DNA of 37,368 nt from Minisyncoccota bacterium (lineage in GTDB: Bacteria; Patescibacteriota; Minisyncoccia; Minisyncoccales; Minisyncoccaceae), in NCBI GenBank assembly GCA_028693895.1, contig JAQUUL010000003.1, positions 1 through 37,368 on the forward strand. Direction: 5' to 3'. Positions 16,401-24,625 of this stretch are shown piece after piece. A program made the position numbers and the translations under genes. The notes beneath the pieces are model-generated. The model worked only from the letters and a program-made list of their open reading frames with translations. It was not told the origin of the DNA and searched no databases. The first letter of the stretch is position 1, and every line of letters begins with the position of its first letter.

Positions 16401-16988
16401 ATGAAATTTATATTAGGAAAAAAAATTGAAATGAGTCAGATATTTAAGGAGGATGGAACAGTTGTTCCAGTGACTTTAGTTACTGCAGGAGATTGTAGTG
16501 TTGTTCAAGTAAAAACTAAAGAAAGAGATGGATATGAAGCAATAAAGATTGGTTATGAGAATTTACCTGAAAGAAAGATTAAAAAGACGGGAACACCATA
16601 TAGATATTTGAAAGAGTTTAGAGGAGAGGTAGAAGATTTTAAAGTGGGAGATAAAATTTCATTAGATTCTTTCCAGCTTGGAGATAGAATTAAAGTTTCC
16701 GGAGTATCTAAAGGAAAAGGATTCCAAGGAGGTGTAAAAAGATGGGGATTTTCCGGAAAACTTACTTCAACTCATGGTAATAAACATGAACATAGAACTT
16801 TAGGTTCTACTGGTTGTTGTACTCCAGCAAGAGTTATTAAAGGAAGAAAAATGCCTGGAAGAATGGGAAGTGATAGAATATCAGTTAAGAATTTAGAGAT
16901 AGTTAATATTGATACTAAAAATAATACAATGATGATTAAGGGTGCTATTCCAGGAAGAAGAGGAACTCTTTTAGAGATAAGAGCATAA
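16401..16988 (+). CDS. rplC: 50S ribosomal protein L3 (uL3)
   Basis: 195 residues, near the peptidyl-transferase centre and an early assembly protein. MKFILGKKIEMSQIF at the N-terminus and the loop GKGFQGGVKRWGFSG with HGNKHEHRTLGSTG and KGRKMPGRMG are conserved. It is the first gene after the hairpin at 16344 and four bases upstream of rplD. Some bacterial L3 proteins are longer; nothing is missing from the core. Confidence 0.97.
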   Translation: MKFILGKKIEMSQIFKEDGTVVPVTLVTAGDCSVVQVKTKERDGYEAIKIGYENLPERKIKKTGTPYRYLKEFRGEVEDFKVGDKISLDSFQLGDRIKVSGVSKGKGFQGGVKRWGFSGKLTSTHGNKHEHRTLGSTGCCTPARVIKGRKMPGRMGSDRISVKNLEIVNIDTKNNTMMIKGAIPGRRGTLLEIRA

Positions 16989-16992
16989 TTTT

Positions 16993-17622
16993 ATGGCAAC
17001 AAAAAAAGAAACAAAAATTGAAGAAAAAAAAGTAGAAGATATCAATTTACCAAAAGATATTTTTGAAGTTCCAATGAATGTAGATTTGCTTCATCAGGTA
17101 GTTGTTTCTCAAATGGCAAATAGGAGAACAGTTATTGCTGATGCAAGAGGTAGAGGAGATGTTCGTGGAGGAGGAATAAAACCTTGGAAACAAAAAGGAA
17201 CAGGTAGAGCAAGACAAGGTTCAAGAAGGTCTCCTATATGGATTGGTGGAGGTGTTACTCATGGACCAACTAATGAAAGAATTTTTAAGAAAGTATTGCC
17301 AAAAAACATTAAAAGGAAAGGATTGTTTGTCGCTTTATCAGAAAAATACAGAAATAATGATATTAAAATTATAGATAGTCTTGAGTTAAAAGAAATTAAG
17401 ACTAAAGGGATGATTGAAACGTTGAAAAAGTTAGAAATTAAAGGAAGTTGTTTGATTGTATTGCCTAAAGTAGATAATAATTTAATATTATCAACAAGGA
17501 ATATTCCTAAGGTAAGTACAATTCAAGCAAAAGATATTAATTGTTTAGATGTTGTAACTGCAAAGACAATATTAATAGATAAAGAAGGAGTAAAAGTAAT
17601 TAAAGAAACATTTAAGAAATAG
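16993..17622 (+). CDS. rplD: 50S ribosomal protein L4 (uL4)
   Basis: 209 residues, lining the exit tunnel. The conserved extended loop is present: ADARGRGDVRGGGIKPWKQK then GTGRARQGSRRSPIW and GGVTHGP. In E. coli L4 represses its own operon by binding the S10 leader; here the hairpin between rpsJ and rplC would be the natural place to test a similar control. The gene is in order with rplC and rplW. Confidence 0.96.
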   Translation: MATKKETKIEEKKVEDINLPKDIFEVPMNVDLLHQVVVSQMANRRTVIADARGRGDVRGGGIKPWKQKGTGRARQGSRRSPIWIGGGVTHGPTNERIFKKVLPKNIKRKGLFVALSEKYRNNDIKIIDSLELKEIKTKGMIETLKKLEIKGSCLIVLPKVDNNLILSTRNIPKVSTIQAKDINCLDVVTAKTILIDKEGVKVIKETFKK

Positions 17623-17623
17623 T

Positions 17624-17929
17624 ATGGAAAAAACAACTTTAAAAACTGAAAAATGGAATGTTTTGATATCACCTTGTATTACTGAAAAAGCAGTAGGAGT
17701 TTCTTCTTTGGGTAATTTTTATGTCTTTAAAGTTAACGGAGATGCTAATAAAATAGAAATTAAGAAAGCAGTAGAAGATAAGTATAAGGTTAATGTTATC
17801 CAAGTAAGGACAGTAAGTATTCCTCGAAAGAAAGTTAGAAGGGGTAGAGTTGAAGGTTTCAAGCCTGGATACAAGAAAGCTATTATAAAATTGAAAGAAG
17901 GTCAAAAAATAGAAATGATTTCACAGTAA
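17624..17929 (+). CDS. rplW: 50S ribosomal protein L23 (uL23)
   Basis: 101 residues, at the tunnel exit where SRP and trigger factor dock. The features are SPCITEKAV, YVFKVNGDANKIEIKKAVE and the basic RRGRVEGFKPGYKKAIIKL. It starts one base after the rplD stop (TAGTATG) and ends one base before rplB, a spacing repeated through this cluster. Confidence 0.96.
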   Translation: MEKTTLKTEKWNVLISPCITEKAVGVSSLGNFYVFKVNGDANKIEIKKAVEDKYKVNVIQVRTVSIPRKKVRRGRVEGFKPGYKKAIIKLKEGQKIEMISQ

Positions 17930-17930
17930 T

Positions 17931-18743
17931 ATGCAAAGAAAAAAAACAAAAATGAAAAATTTTCTTGTTCTAACTAAGAAAAAACCCGAAAAGAGTTTGA
18001 CTGTTAGAATTAAGAGGACTGGTGGAAGAGGAAGTGATGGAAGAATAACCACTAGACACATAGGAGGTGGAGCAAGAAAGCTTTATAGGATTATTGAATT
18101 TGCTCAAAAGAGAATGGATATGTTTGCAGAAGTTATGGCAATTGAGTATGATCCAAACAGAAACGCTTTTATTGCTTTGATTCAATATGAAGATGGAATT
18201 AAAAAATATATTATAGCTCCAGAGGAATTAAAAGCAGGAGATAAAATTATTTTTTCTGAAAAATCTGAACCTAATATTGGAAACAGAATGAAGTTGAAAA
18301 ATATTCCAGAAGGAACTACGATATATAATATAGAGTTAGAACCAAATAGAGGAGGTGTATTAGTTAGAGCAGCAGGAACAGGAGCAATTCTTCAAAACTA
18401 TGAAGGTGGATACGCAAAGATAAAAATGCCTTCTTCTGAAATAAGAAGAATATCAGGAGAATGTTTCGCTTCAATTGGAAAAGTTTCTAATTCAGAATAT
18501 AGATTTATTAATTGGTCAAAAGCAGGAACAAGCAGAAGAAAAGGAGTAAGGCCAACAGTAAGAGGTTCTGCTATGAATCCTTGTGATCATCCACATGGTG
18601 GAGGAGAAGGAAGAACAGGAATTGGTTTAAAACACCCTAAGACTCCATGGGGAAAACCAGCATTAGGAATAAAGACAAGAAAAACAAACAAGAAGTCATC
18701 AAAGTTAATTATTAATAGAAGAGTTAAGAAAAAGAGAAAATAA
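17931..18743 (+). CDS. rplB: 50S ribosomal protein L2 (uL2)
   Basis: 270 residues, needed for subunit joining and peptidyl transfer. [41 protein letters not shown] and the C-terminal [18 protein letters not shown] with its essential histidine are present. The N-terminus is a few residues shorter than usual; an internal ATG at 17952 is possible, but the ATG at 17931, one base after the rplW stop, fits the spacing of the other genes. Confidence 0.97.
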   Translation: MQRKKTKMKNFLVLTKKKPEKSLTVRIKRTGGRGSDGRITTRHIGGGARKLYRIIEFAQKRMDMFAEVMAIEYDPNRNAFIALIQYEDGIKKYIIAPEELKAGDKIIFSEKSEPNIGNRMKLKNIPEGTTIYNIELEPNRGGVLVRAAGTGAILQNYEGGYAKIKMPSSEIRRISGECFASIGKVSNSEYRFINWSKAGTSRRKGVRPTVRGSAMNPCDHPHGGGEGRTGIGLKHPKTPWGKPALGIKTRKTNKKSSKLIINRRVKKKRK

Positions 18744-18744
18744 T

Positions 18745-19068
18745 ATGTCAAGAAGTCTTAAAAAAGGTCCATATATTGACCCAAACGTAACAAAAAAAAT
18801 AGAAGGAAAGAAGCCGAGTGAAACTCCGCCTATTAAGACATGGTCTCGTGCATGCACTATCAGCCCTGAAATGATTGGATTTACTTTTGGTGTTCATAAT
18901 GGAAAAGACTTTCTTCAAGTTAAAGTTACAGAAGAAATGGTTGGACATAAGTTGGGTGAATTTTCTCCAACAACAAAGTTTTTAAGACATGGAGGAAAAA
19001 TGCAAAAAGAGTTAGAAAAAAATAAAGGAAAATCTGCTCCATCAAACGAGCCGGTTAAAATAAAATAA
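18745..19068 (+). CDS. rpsS: 30S ribosomal protein S19 (uS19)
   Basis: 107 residues, in the 30S head. [52 protein letters not shown] and [10 protein letters not shown] are all family hallmarks. The C-terminal tail after about residue 88 is a little longer than average and lysine-rich. TAATATG junction with rplB. Confidence 0.97.
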   Translation: MSRSLKKGPYIDPNVTKKIEGKKPSETPPIKTWSRACTISPEMIGFTFGVHNGKDFLQVKVTEEMVGHKLGEFSPTTKFLRHGGKMQKELEKNKGKSAPSNEPVKIK

Positions 19069-19070
19069 TT

Positions 19071-19439
19071 ATGGCATTTGAAGTTAAATTAAAATATTTA
19101 CATATAGCCCCAAGAAAGGCAAGATTAGTAGCAGACTTGATTAGAGGGAAGAAAGCAGAGGAAGCTCAAACTATCTTAGGTTTTACTGTAAAGAAAGCTA
19201 GTGAGCCTGTTTTGAAACTTTTGAATTCAGCGCTATCTAATGCAAAAACATTAACAAATACAGATGCTAAAGATCTTTTTATTTCTAAGATTACAGTTGA
19301 TGAAGGCCCAGCTCTTAAAAGAATTTTACCTAAATCCAGAGGAAGAGGAGAAACGATTAAGAAGAAAATGTCACATATAACTTTAGTTTTAGACAAGAAA
19401 AGAGAAGAAGAAATTAAAAACAAAAAAAATGAGTCATAA
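19071..19439 (+). CDS. rplV: 50S ribosomal protein L22 (uL22)
   Basis: 122 residues; its loop reaches the tunnel constriction. LHIAPRKARLVADLIRGK, LLNSALSNAK, ITVDEGPALKRILPKSRGRG and KKMSHITLVL are standard. The 3' end overlaps the rpsC start by 11 bases, an indication of coupled translation. Confidence 0.97.
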   Translation: MAFEVKLKYLHIAPRKARLVADLIRGKKAEEAQTILGFTVKKASEPVLKLLNSALSNAKTLTNTDAKDLFISKITVDEGPALKRILPKSRGRGETIKKKMSHITLVLDKKREEEIKNKKNES

Positions 19440-20100
19440 AGTTCACCCTAAAATTTTTAGAATAAAAGGAATCCAAGATTGGTTGTCACAAGGATTTTAT
19501 GGAAGCAAACCTTTAGAAGATATAAAGGAAGATTTTATAATCAGAAAATTTTTGATAAATAAATTGAAAGAATCAAGTGTTGAAAAAATTGAAATAGAAA
19601 AATATTCTAATAAAATCAATGTTGTTGTTTATTCAGCTAGACCGGGAATTATTATTGGAAGAGGGGGAGAAGGAATTGAAAAGATTAGATTAGAATTATT
19701 AAAAGAAGTATTTAAGAAAAATAATCTAACATTGAAAGATTTGAGCGTTTTAGAAAAGAAATTAAAAATGGAAGTTAGGGAAGTATCAAATCCTTGGACA
19801 TCATCTGTTTTAATTGGACAATGGATAGCACAAAGAATTGAAAAGAGGTCACCATTCAGAAAAACAATAAAACAAGCTATAGAAAAGACAATGGCAAATA
19901 AGGAAGTTAAAGGTATTAAGGTGCAGGTTTCAGGAAGATTAGATGGTGCTCAAATTGCAAGAACAGAATGGTTAGAAAAAGGAAGATTGCCAAGACAGAC
20001 AATAAGAGCAGAAATTGATTATAGTCTTTCAGAAGCAAGATGTACTTATGGAACAATAGGAATTAAGGTTTGGATATATAAAGGAGATAAATTTGAATAA
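19429..20100 (+). CDS. rpsC: 30S ribosomal protein S3 (uS3)
   Basis: 223 residues, at the mRNA entry channel. SHKVHPKIFRIKGIQDW is the N-terminus; the KH domain contains RPGIIIGRGGEGIEKIR, and the C-terminal domain contains VSGRLDGAQIARTEW and GTIGIKVWIYKG. It starts inside the end of rplV. The normal SHKVxP start supports the ATG chosen. Confidence 0.97.
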   Translation: MSHKVHPKIFRIKGIQDWLSQGFYGSKPLEDIKEDFIIRKFLINKLKESSVEKIEIEKYSNKINVVVYSARPGIIIGRGGEGIEKIRLELLKEVFKKNNLTLKDLSVLEKKLKMEVREVSNPWTSSVLIGQWIAQRIEKRSPFRKTIKQAIEKTMANKEVKGIKVQVSGRLDGAQIARTEWLEKGRLPRQTIRAEIDYSLSEARCTYGTIGIKVWIYKGDKFE

Positions 20101-20102
20101 TT

Positions 20103-20516
20103 ATGTTAGCACCAAAGAAATTAAAACACAGAAAACATCAAAAAGGTAGAGGAACAAAAAGACTTTTTGAAAGTAGAGGAACAAATATCAATTTTGGAAC
20201 TTTCGGATTGAAAGCAACTACAGAAAAATGGATTACAAGTAACCAAATTGAAGCTTGCAGAAGAGTAATTATTAGATATTTAAGAAAAGGTGGAAAACTT
20301 TGGATAAGAATTTTTCCTTCAAAAGTTATTACTAAAAAAGGACAAGAAGTGCCAATGGGAGGAGGTAAAGGTTCTTTAGACCATTATGTTTTTCCTGTAA
20401 AACCAGGTAGAATATTATTTGAAATTGAGGGAATTAGTGAAACTGATGCTAAAGATGCATTAAGAAAAGCGGGAGATAAGTTGCCATTAAAGACAAAATT
20501 TGTTAAGAAACAATAG
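20103..20516 (+). CDS. rplP: 50S ribosomal protein L16 (uL16)
   Basis: 137 residues, placing tRNA in the A site. The features are MLAPKKLKHRKHQKGR, ITSNQIEACRRVIIRYLRKG, KVITKKGQEVPMGGGKGS and KPGRILFEIEG. The arginine in VPMGGGKGS that is hydroxylated in some bacteria (PMGxR) is a lysine here. It is followed by rpmC after four bases. Confidence 0.97.
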   Translation: MLAPKKLKHRKHQKGRGTKRLFESRGTNINFGTFGLKATTEKWITSNQIEACRRVIIRYLRKGGKLWIRIFPSKVITKKGQEVPMGGGKGSLDHYVFPVKPGRILFEIEGISETDAKDALRKAGDKLPLKTKFVKKQ

Positions 20517-20520
20517 TAGT

Positions 20521-20703
20521 ATGAAAAAGAAAGATTTATCAACACAAAAGAAAGAAGACCTAATTAAGTTACTTGAGGAAAAAAGAGAAAATATTAAAGA
20601 TTTTAATTTTAAGTCTGTTTCTGGCGGAGTAAAAGACACAAAGAGATTAAGGGAAGACAAAAAAGATATTGCAAGAATATTGACAATATTAAATAAAAAA
20701 TAA
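20521..20703 (+). CDS. rpmC: 50S ribosomal protein L29 (uL29)
   Basis: 60 residues, two long helices, near the tunnel exit next to L23. MKKKDLSTQKKEDLIKLLEE and the end RLREDKKDIARILTILNKK fit L29 (the RxxKKxIARIxTxL motif). The ATG at 20521, four bases after the rplP stop, is chosen over an in-frame codon at 20500 that lies within rplP. Confidence 0.92.
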   Translation: MKKKDLSTQKKEDLIKLLEEKRENIKDFNFKSVSGGVKDTKRLREDKKDIARILTILNKK

Positions 20704-20704
20704 T

Positions 20705-20944
20705 ATGCCAAAAAAAGAATTAATAGGTTTAATAGTTTCAGATAAAATGCAGAAGACTGCCGTGGTTGAGGTTGAAAGAATTAAAGAACATCCAAAGTAT
20801 AAGAGAAGATATAAGATTCACAAGAAATACAAGGCTCATGTTGAAACTGGAGAATATAAGATAGGAGATAAAGTTTTAATTAGAGAGTGTACACCAATTT
20901 CTAAAGACAAGAAATGGGAAATTATTTCAAAAATAGATAAATAA
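20705..20944 (+). CDS. rpsQ: 30S ribosomal protein S17 (uS17)
   Basis: 79 residues, OB-fold, an early 16S rRNA binder. GLIVSDKMQKTAVVEVER, HPKYKRRYKIHKKYKAH and GDKVLIRECTPISKDKKWEI are the family motifs. One base separates it from rpmC (TAATATG). The following gap to rplN is ten bases. Confidence 0.97.
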   Translation: MPKKELIGLIVSDKMQKTAVVEVERIKEHPKYKRRYKIHKKYKAHVETGEYKIGDKVLIRECTPISKDKKWEIISKIDK

Positions 20945-20954
20945 ATAAAAGAAA

Positions 20955-21326
20955 ATGATACAGACAGAAACAATGTTAAAAGTTGCTGATAATAGCGGAG
21001 GAAAGACAGTAAAATGTATCCGTATTTTAGGTGGAACAAGAAAAAGGTATGCTGAGATAGGAGATATTATTGTTGTTGCTGTTAAAGATGCTGAACCTAG
21101 AAAGAATGTTAAGAAGCATCAAGTATTAAAAGCAGTTGTTGTTAGAAAGAAATCCTCAACAAGAAGAAAAAATGGTAGTTATATCAGATTTGATGATAAT
21201 GCTGTTGTGATATTAGAAGGAACTTCAAAAGAACCAAAAGGTACAAGAATAATTGGACCAGTTGCTCGTGAAGTAAGGGAAAAAGGTTTTGAAAAAATTT
21301 CAACAATGACAAAAAATTTAATTTAA
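20955..21326 (+). CDS. rplN: 50S ribosomal protein L14 (uL14)
   Basis: 123 residues, forming an intersubunit bridge. [58 protein letters not shown] and [11 protein letters not shown] are all standard, so function is certain. It starts the usual spc order rplN-rplX-rplE. Confidence 0.98.
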   Translation: MIQTETMLKVADNSGGKTVKCIRILGGTRKRYAEIGDIIVVAVKDAEPRKNVKKHQVLKAVVVRKKSSTRRKNGSYIRFDDNAVVILEGTSKEPKGTRIIGPVAREVREKGFEKISTMTKNLI

Positions 21327-21330
21327 GAAT

Positions 21331-21636
21331 ATGAAAATAAAAAAGGATGATCAAGTTTTAATAATTGCAGGAAACGATAAAGGAAAGAAAGGAAAAGTTT
21401 TAAAGTCTTTGCCATCAAAGGAAAAGATTGTTGTTGAGGGTATCGCTTTAGTTAAAAAACATGTTAAACCTAGAAAGTCCGGACAAAAAGGACAAATAGC
21501 TACAGCTCCTAGAGCAATTAGTGTAACAAATGCTAAAATTATTTGTTCTAAATGTGGAAAGGCAACTAGAGTTGGATACGAAGTTATAGATAAAAAGAAG
21601 TACCGTGTTTGTAAAAAATGCGGAGCAAAGATTTAA
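21331..21636 (+). CDS. rplX: 50S ribosomal protein L24 (uL24)
   Basis: 101 residues, assembly initiator with a KOW motif: KKDDQVLIIAGNDKGKKGKV near the N-terminus and VKKHVKPRKSGQKGQ in the middle. The C-terminal part has two CxxC pairs (CSKCGKATRVGYE and CKKCGAKI) forming a zinc ribbon, a variant found in many bacteria. Confidence 0.96.
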   Translation: MKIKKDDQVLIIAGNDKGKKGKVLKSLPSKEKIVVEGIALVKKHVKPRKSGQKGQIATAPRAISVTNAKIICSKCGKATRVGYEVIDKKKYRVCKKCGAKI

Positions 21637-21646
21637 TTAAATTGAT

Positions 21647-22213
21647 ATGGCAATAATTAGCACAAAAGAAAAATATAAAGAAAAAGCAATTTCAGGAATG
21701 AAGGAAAAGTTTCAATACAAAAATGTAATGTCTGTTCCTCGAATTCAAAAAGTAGTTATTAATACTGGTTTTGGAAGAATTGTTTCTACTAAGACAAAAG
21801 ATGAACAAAGGAAATTTTCTGAATATATTATTAATAATATAGGTGCTATTTGCGGGCAAAGGCCAGTTTTAACAGTTGCTAGGAAATCAATTTCAACTTT
21901 TAAATTAAGAGAAGGAAGTATTATTGGTTCAAAGGTAACATTGAGAGGAAAAAAGATGTACGATTTTATTGATAAATTAGTAAATATTGTTCTTCCTCGT
22001 TCAAGAGACTTCTTAGGAATTAAATTAAGTGCTATCGATGCTAATGGTAACTTTAATTTAGGTATTAAGGAGCATATTGTTTTTCCTGAGATTTCTCCGG
22101 AAAAATCGCCAATCATTCTTGGATTAGAAATTACAATAGTTACAGATGCAAAGAACAGAGAAGAGGGATTAGAATTATTTAAATTACTTGACTTTCCTTT
22201 CAAGAAAAGTTAA
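21647..22213 (+). CDS. rplE: 50S ribosomal protein L5 (uL5)
   Basis: 188 residues, 5S rRNA binder in the central protuberance. It contains SVPRIQKVVINTGFGR, ICGQRPVLTVARKSISTFKLREG (shortened here), VTLRGKKMYDFIDKLVNIVLPR and FPEISPEKSPIILGLEITIV. The length is standard. Fifteen bases separate it from rpsN. Confidence 0.97.
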   Translation: MAIISTKEKYKEKAISGMKEKFQYKNVMSVPRIQKVVINTGFGRIVSTKTKDEQRKFSEYIINNIGAICGQRPVLTVARKSISTFKLREGSIIGSKVTLRGKKMYDFIDKLVNIVLPRSRDFLGIKLSAIDANGNFNLGIKEHIVFPEISPEKSPIILGLEITIVTDAKNREEGLELFKLLDFPFKKS

Positions 22214-22228
22214 AGTCAATAAGTATTT

Positions 22229-22414
22229 ATGGCAAAAACATCAAAAATAGCAAAATCAAATAAAAAACCAAAGTTTTCAACAAGAATAGAAAACAGATGT
22301 TTTAAGTGTGGAAGAAATAGAGGATACATTAGAAAATTTGGATTATGTAGAATTTGTTTCAGAGAAATGGCTAATCGTGGCGAATTGCCAGGAGTTAAGA
22401 AAAGTAGTTGGTAA
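22229..22414 (+). CDS. rpsN: 30S ribosomal protein S14, zinc-binding type (uS14)
   Basis: 61 residues, the short C+ form. It carries [20 protein letters not shown], two CxxC pairs that bind zinc, then [18 protein letters not shown], the invariant C-terminus. The zinc-free long paralog made under zinc limitation in some bacteria is not in the window. Confidence 0.97.
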   Translation: MAKTSKIAKSNKKPKFSTRIENRCFKCGRNRGYIRKFGLCRICFREMANRGELPGVKKSSW

Positions 22415-22429
22415 TATAATACAAAAAAA

Positions 22430-22822
22430 ATGGATCCAATAGCAAACATGATCAGTTCAATAAATAATGCACAAGCTGTAGGAAAAAAACAGATAGTTTT
22501 TTATCCTTACTCTAATTTTAAGTATTCGATTTTAGAGCTTTTGCAAAGAGAAGGTTTTATAGAAAACTTAGAAAAAAAAGGAAGACTTTCAAAAAGAAAA
22601 ATCGTTGCAGATTTAAAATATGACGAAGAGGGAAATCCTAAAATTACAAAGATTAAAATGATTTCAAAACAAGGTCAAAGAATTTATTCAACATATAAAG
22701 AAATGAAATCAGTAAAATCAGGACACGGTTTTTCAATAGTTACAACTTCAAAAGGGTTGATGACTAATAAAGAAGCAAGAAAAGAGAAAGAAGGGGGAGA
22801 AATAATTTGTGAAATTTGGTAA
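22430..22822 (+). CDS. rpsH: 30S ribosomal protein S8 (uS8)
   Basis: 130 residues. It contains DPIANMISSINNAQAVGKKQ, ILELLQREGFIENLE, the YSTYKEMKSVKSGHGFSIVTTSKGLMTNKEAR region (given here in shortened form of its known pattern) and the terminal GGEIICEIW. In E. coli S8 controls the spc operon by binding its mRNA; no such site was recognised here. rplF begins four bases on. Confidence 0.96.
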   Translation: MDPIANMISSINNAQAVGKKQIVFYPYSNFKYSILELLQREGFIENLEKKGRLSKRKIVADLKYDEEGNPKITKIKMISKQGQRIYSTYKEMKSVKSGHGFSIVTTSKGLMTNKEARKEKEGGEIICEIW

Positions 22823-22826
22823 AAAT

Positions 22827-23363
22827 ATGTCAAGAATAGGAAAACAAGAAATTTTAATACCAGCGGGAGTGGAAGTTTCAATCAATGGATCAAAGGTAGA
22901 TGTTAAAGGCCCAAAAGGAAGCCTAAAAATGAAAGCACTTCCTGAGATTTTAATTGAAATTAAAGATAATGCTATCTATTTTTCTCCTAAAAAAGAAGAT
23001 TTAAAATCTAAAGCATATTGGGGACTAACAAGAACTCTTGTTAGCAATATGGTAGAAGGTGTTTCTAAAGGTTTTGAGAAGAAGTTGGAAATTAATGGAG
23101 TTGGATTTAAAGTAAGATTAGAAGGAAAAAAATTAATATTAGATGTTGGTTTTAGTCATTCAGTAGAAGTTGAAGCTCCAGAAGGAATAGAATTCTTAGT
23201 AGAAAAGAACTTAATTACTGTTTTGGGAATAGATAAAGAACTTGTTGGTCAGGTTTCTGCAAAGATTAGAAGAATTAGACCACCAGAACCTTACAAAGGA
23301 AAAGGTATTAAATATTTAGATGAGATTATTAAAAGAAAAGTAGGTAAGAAAACTGCTGCATAA
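22827..23363 (+). CDS. rplF: 50S ribosomal protein L6 (uL6)
   Basis: 178 residues, two related domains, near the factor-binding site. [17 protein letters not shown] is the standard N-terminus and fixes the start at 22827 rather than at an in-frame GTG at 22809 inside rps[30 protein letters not shown] and the C-terminal [14 protein letters not shown] are conserved. Confidence 0.97.
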   Translation: MSRIGKQEILIPAGVEVSINGSKVDVKGPKGSLKMKALPEILIEIKDNAIYFSPKKEDLKSKAYWGLTRTLVSNMVEGVSKGFEKKLEINGVGFKVRLEGKKLILDVGFSHSVEVEAPEGIEFLVEKNLITVLGIDKELVGQVSAKIRRIRPPEPYKGKGIKYLDEIIKRKVGKKTAA

Positions 23364-23367
23364 TAAT

Positions 23368-23700
23368 ATGTTAGAAAAAAAAGAAAAAAGAATAAAAAGA
23401 CATAAGAAGATTACTTCTAGAATAGGAATTGAGAAGCCAAGGCTTTGTGTTTTTCGAAGTAATCAATATATTTATGCTCAAATAATAGATTCAGGTAAAA
23501 CTATTTTATCTGTTAATGACTCAAAAGATAAGGCTAAAAATAATAAAGTAGAGTCATCTAAAAATATAGGAAAATTAATTGCTGAAAAAGCTATCGAGAA
23601 AAAAATAACTGAAGTTGTTTTTGACAGGGGAGGTTATAAATATCACGGAAGAGTAAAAGCCTTAGCTGAAGGCGCAAGAGAAGGAGGATTAAAATTCTAA
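23368..23700 (+). CDS. rplR: 50S ribosomal protein L18 (uL18)
   Basis: 110 residues, 5S rRNA binder. The features are [44 protein letters not shown] and the C-terminal [20 protein letters not shown] with AREGGLKF. It lies in standard spc order between rplF and rpsE. Confidence 0.97.
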   Translation: MLEKKEKRIKRHKKITSRIGIEKPRLCVFRSNQYIYAQIIDSGKTILSVNDSKDKAKNNKVESSKNIGKLIAEKAIEKKITEVVFDRGGYKYHGRVKALAEGAREGGLKF

Positions 23701-23704
23701 TATT

Positions 23705-24187
23705 ATGATGAAAAATACAAAGTTTGAAAGAAAAAGAGAAAAAGAAGAAGTAAAAGATGAATTTGATTCAAAGCTTTTGGATTTAGCAAGGGTTACTAAG
23801 GTTACTGGGGGAGGAAAAACAATGAGATTTAGGGCAGTTATGGTAGCAGGAAATAAAACTGGAAAGGTTGGAATCGGTGTTTCTAAAGGACTTGATGTTT
23901 CTCAGGCAATTGAAAAAGCAACTAAGGCTGCTAAGAAGAATTTAAAAGATATTCCTATTGTAAACGGGACAATTCCTTTTGAAGTAGAGGCTAAATTAGG
24001 ACCATCAAAAGTAATTATAAAACCTCAAAAGAAAGGAAAAGGTCTTGTTGCAGGAGGAACAATTAGATTGATATGTTCTTTGGCAGGAATTGAAGATGTT
24101 TCTTCAAAATCAATTAGTAGAACAAAAAATAAATTAAATAATGCAAGAGCAACAATGAAAGCCTTGTCTAAATTGAATAAGAAATAA
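23705..24187 (+). CDS. rpsE: 30S ribosomal protein S5 (uS5)
   Basis: 160 residues, at the mRNA entry and important for accuracy. It shows VTKVTGGGKTMRFRAVMVAG, GKVGIGVSKGLDVSQAI, NGTIPFEVEAKLGPSKVIIK and GTIRLICSLAGIEDV. Two consecutive ATG codons (23705, 23708) could start it. It is followed directly by rplO; the rpmD gene normally between them is absent. Confidence 0.97.
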   Translation: MMKNTKFERKREKEEVKDEFDSKLLDLARVTKVTGGGKTMRFRAVMVAGNKTGKVGIGVSKGLDVSQAIEKATKAAKKNLKDIPIVNGTIPFEVEAKLGPSKVIIKPQKKGKGLVAGGTIRLICSLAGIEDVSSKSISRTKNKLNNARATMKALSKLNKK

Positions 24188-24188
24188 A

Positions 24189-24623
24189 ATGCAATTACAC
24201 GAGATAAAAAAGAATAGTACTTTCAAGAGCAAAAAGAGAGTTGGAAGAGGAGGTAAAAAAGGAACCTATTGTGGTACAGGCGGAAAGGGACAAAAAGGTA
24301 GAGCTGGTGCAAAATTCCAACCAATTATTAGAACTTGGATTAAGAAGTATCCTAAGCTTAGAGGTTATAATTTTAATATTATTAATAAATATTCTATTGT
24401 TGATGTTAGTGTTTTAGAGAATAAATTTGAAGAATCAGCAATTATCAATCCTAAAGTTTTAACAGACGATAAGATTATAAGAAGAATAAATGGAAAGATT
24501 CCATTAATTAAGATATTAGGAAAAGGTGATATTAAAAAAGCTTTAACTATTGAAGGTTGTTTAGTTTCAAAAACTGCTAAAGAAAAAATTGAAAAAGCAG
24601 GAGGAAAAGTTAAAGAAAAATAA
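24189..24623 (+). CDS. rplO: 50S ribosomal protein L15 (uL15)
   Basis: 144 residues. MQLHEIKKNSTFKSKKRVGR, GGKKGTYCGTGGKGQKGRAG and the C-terminal half with VSKTAKEKIEKAGGKV match L15. It starts one base after the rpsE stop and two bases before secY, so no reading frame for uL30 can lie between. Confidence 0.96.
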   Translation: MQLHEIKKNSTFKSKKRVGRGGKKGTYCGTGGKGQKGRAGAKFQPIIRTWIKKYPKLRGYNFNIINKYSIVDVSVLENKFEESAIINPKVLTDDKIIRRINGKIPLIKILGKGDIKKALTIEGCLVSKTAKEKIEKAGGKVKEK

Positions 24624-24625
24624 AA

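Noticed and set aside
21745-22203. Long open frames opposite ribosomal genes, for example antisense to rplE
   Set aside because: They are complements of certain genes, rich in residues expected from reversed coding sequence, with no family match or start signal.
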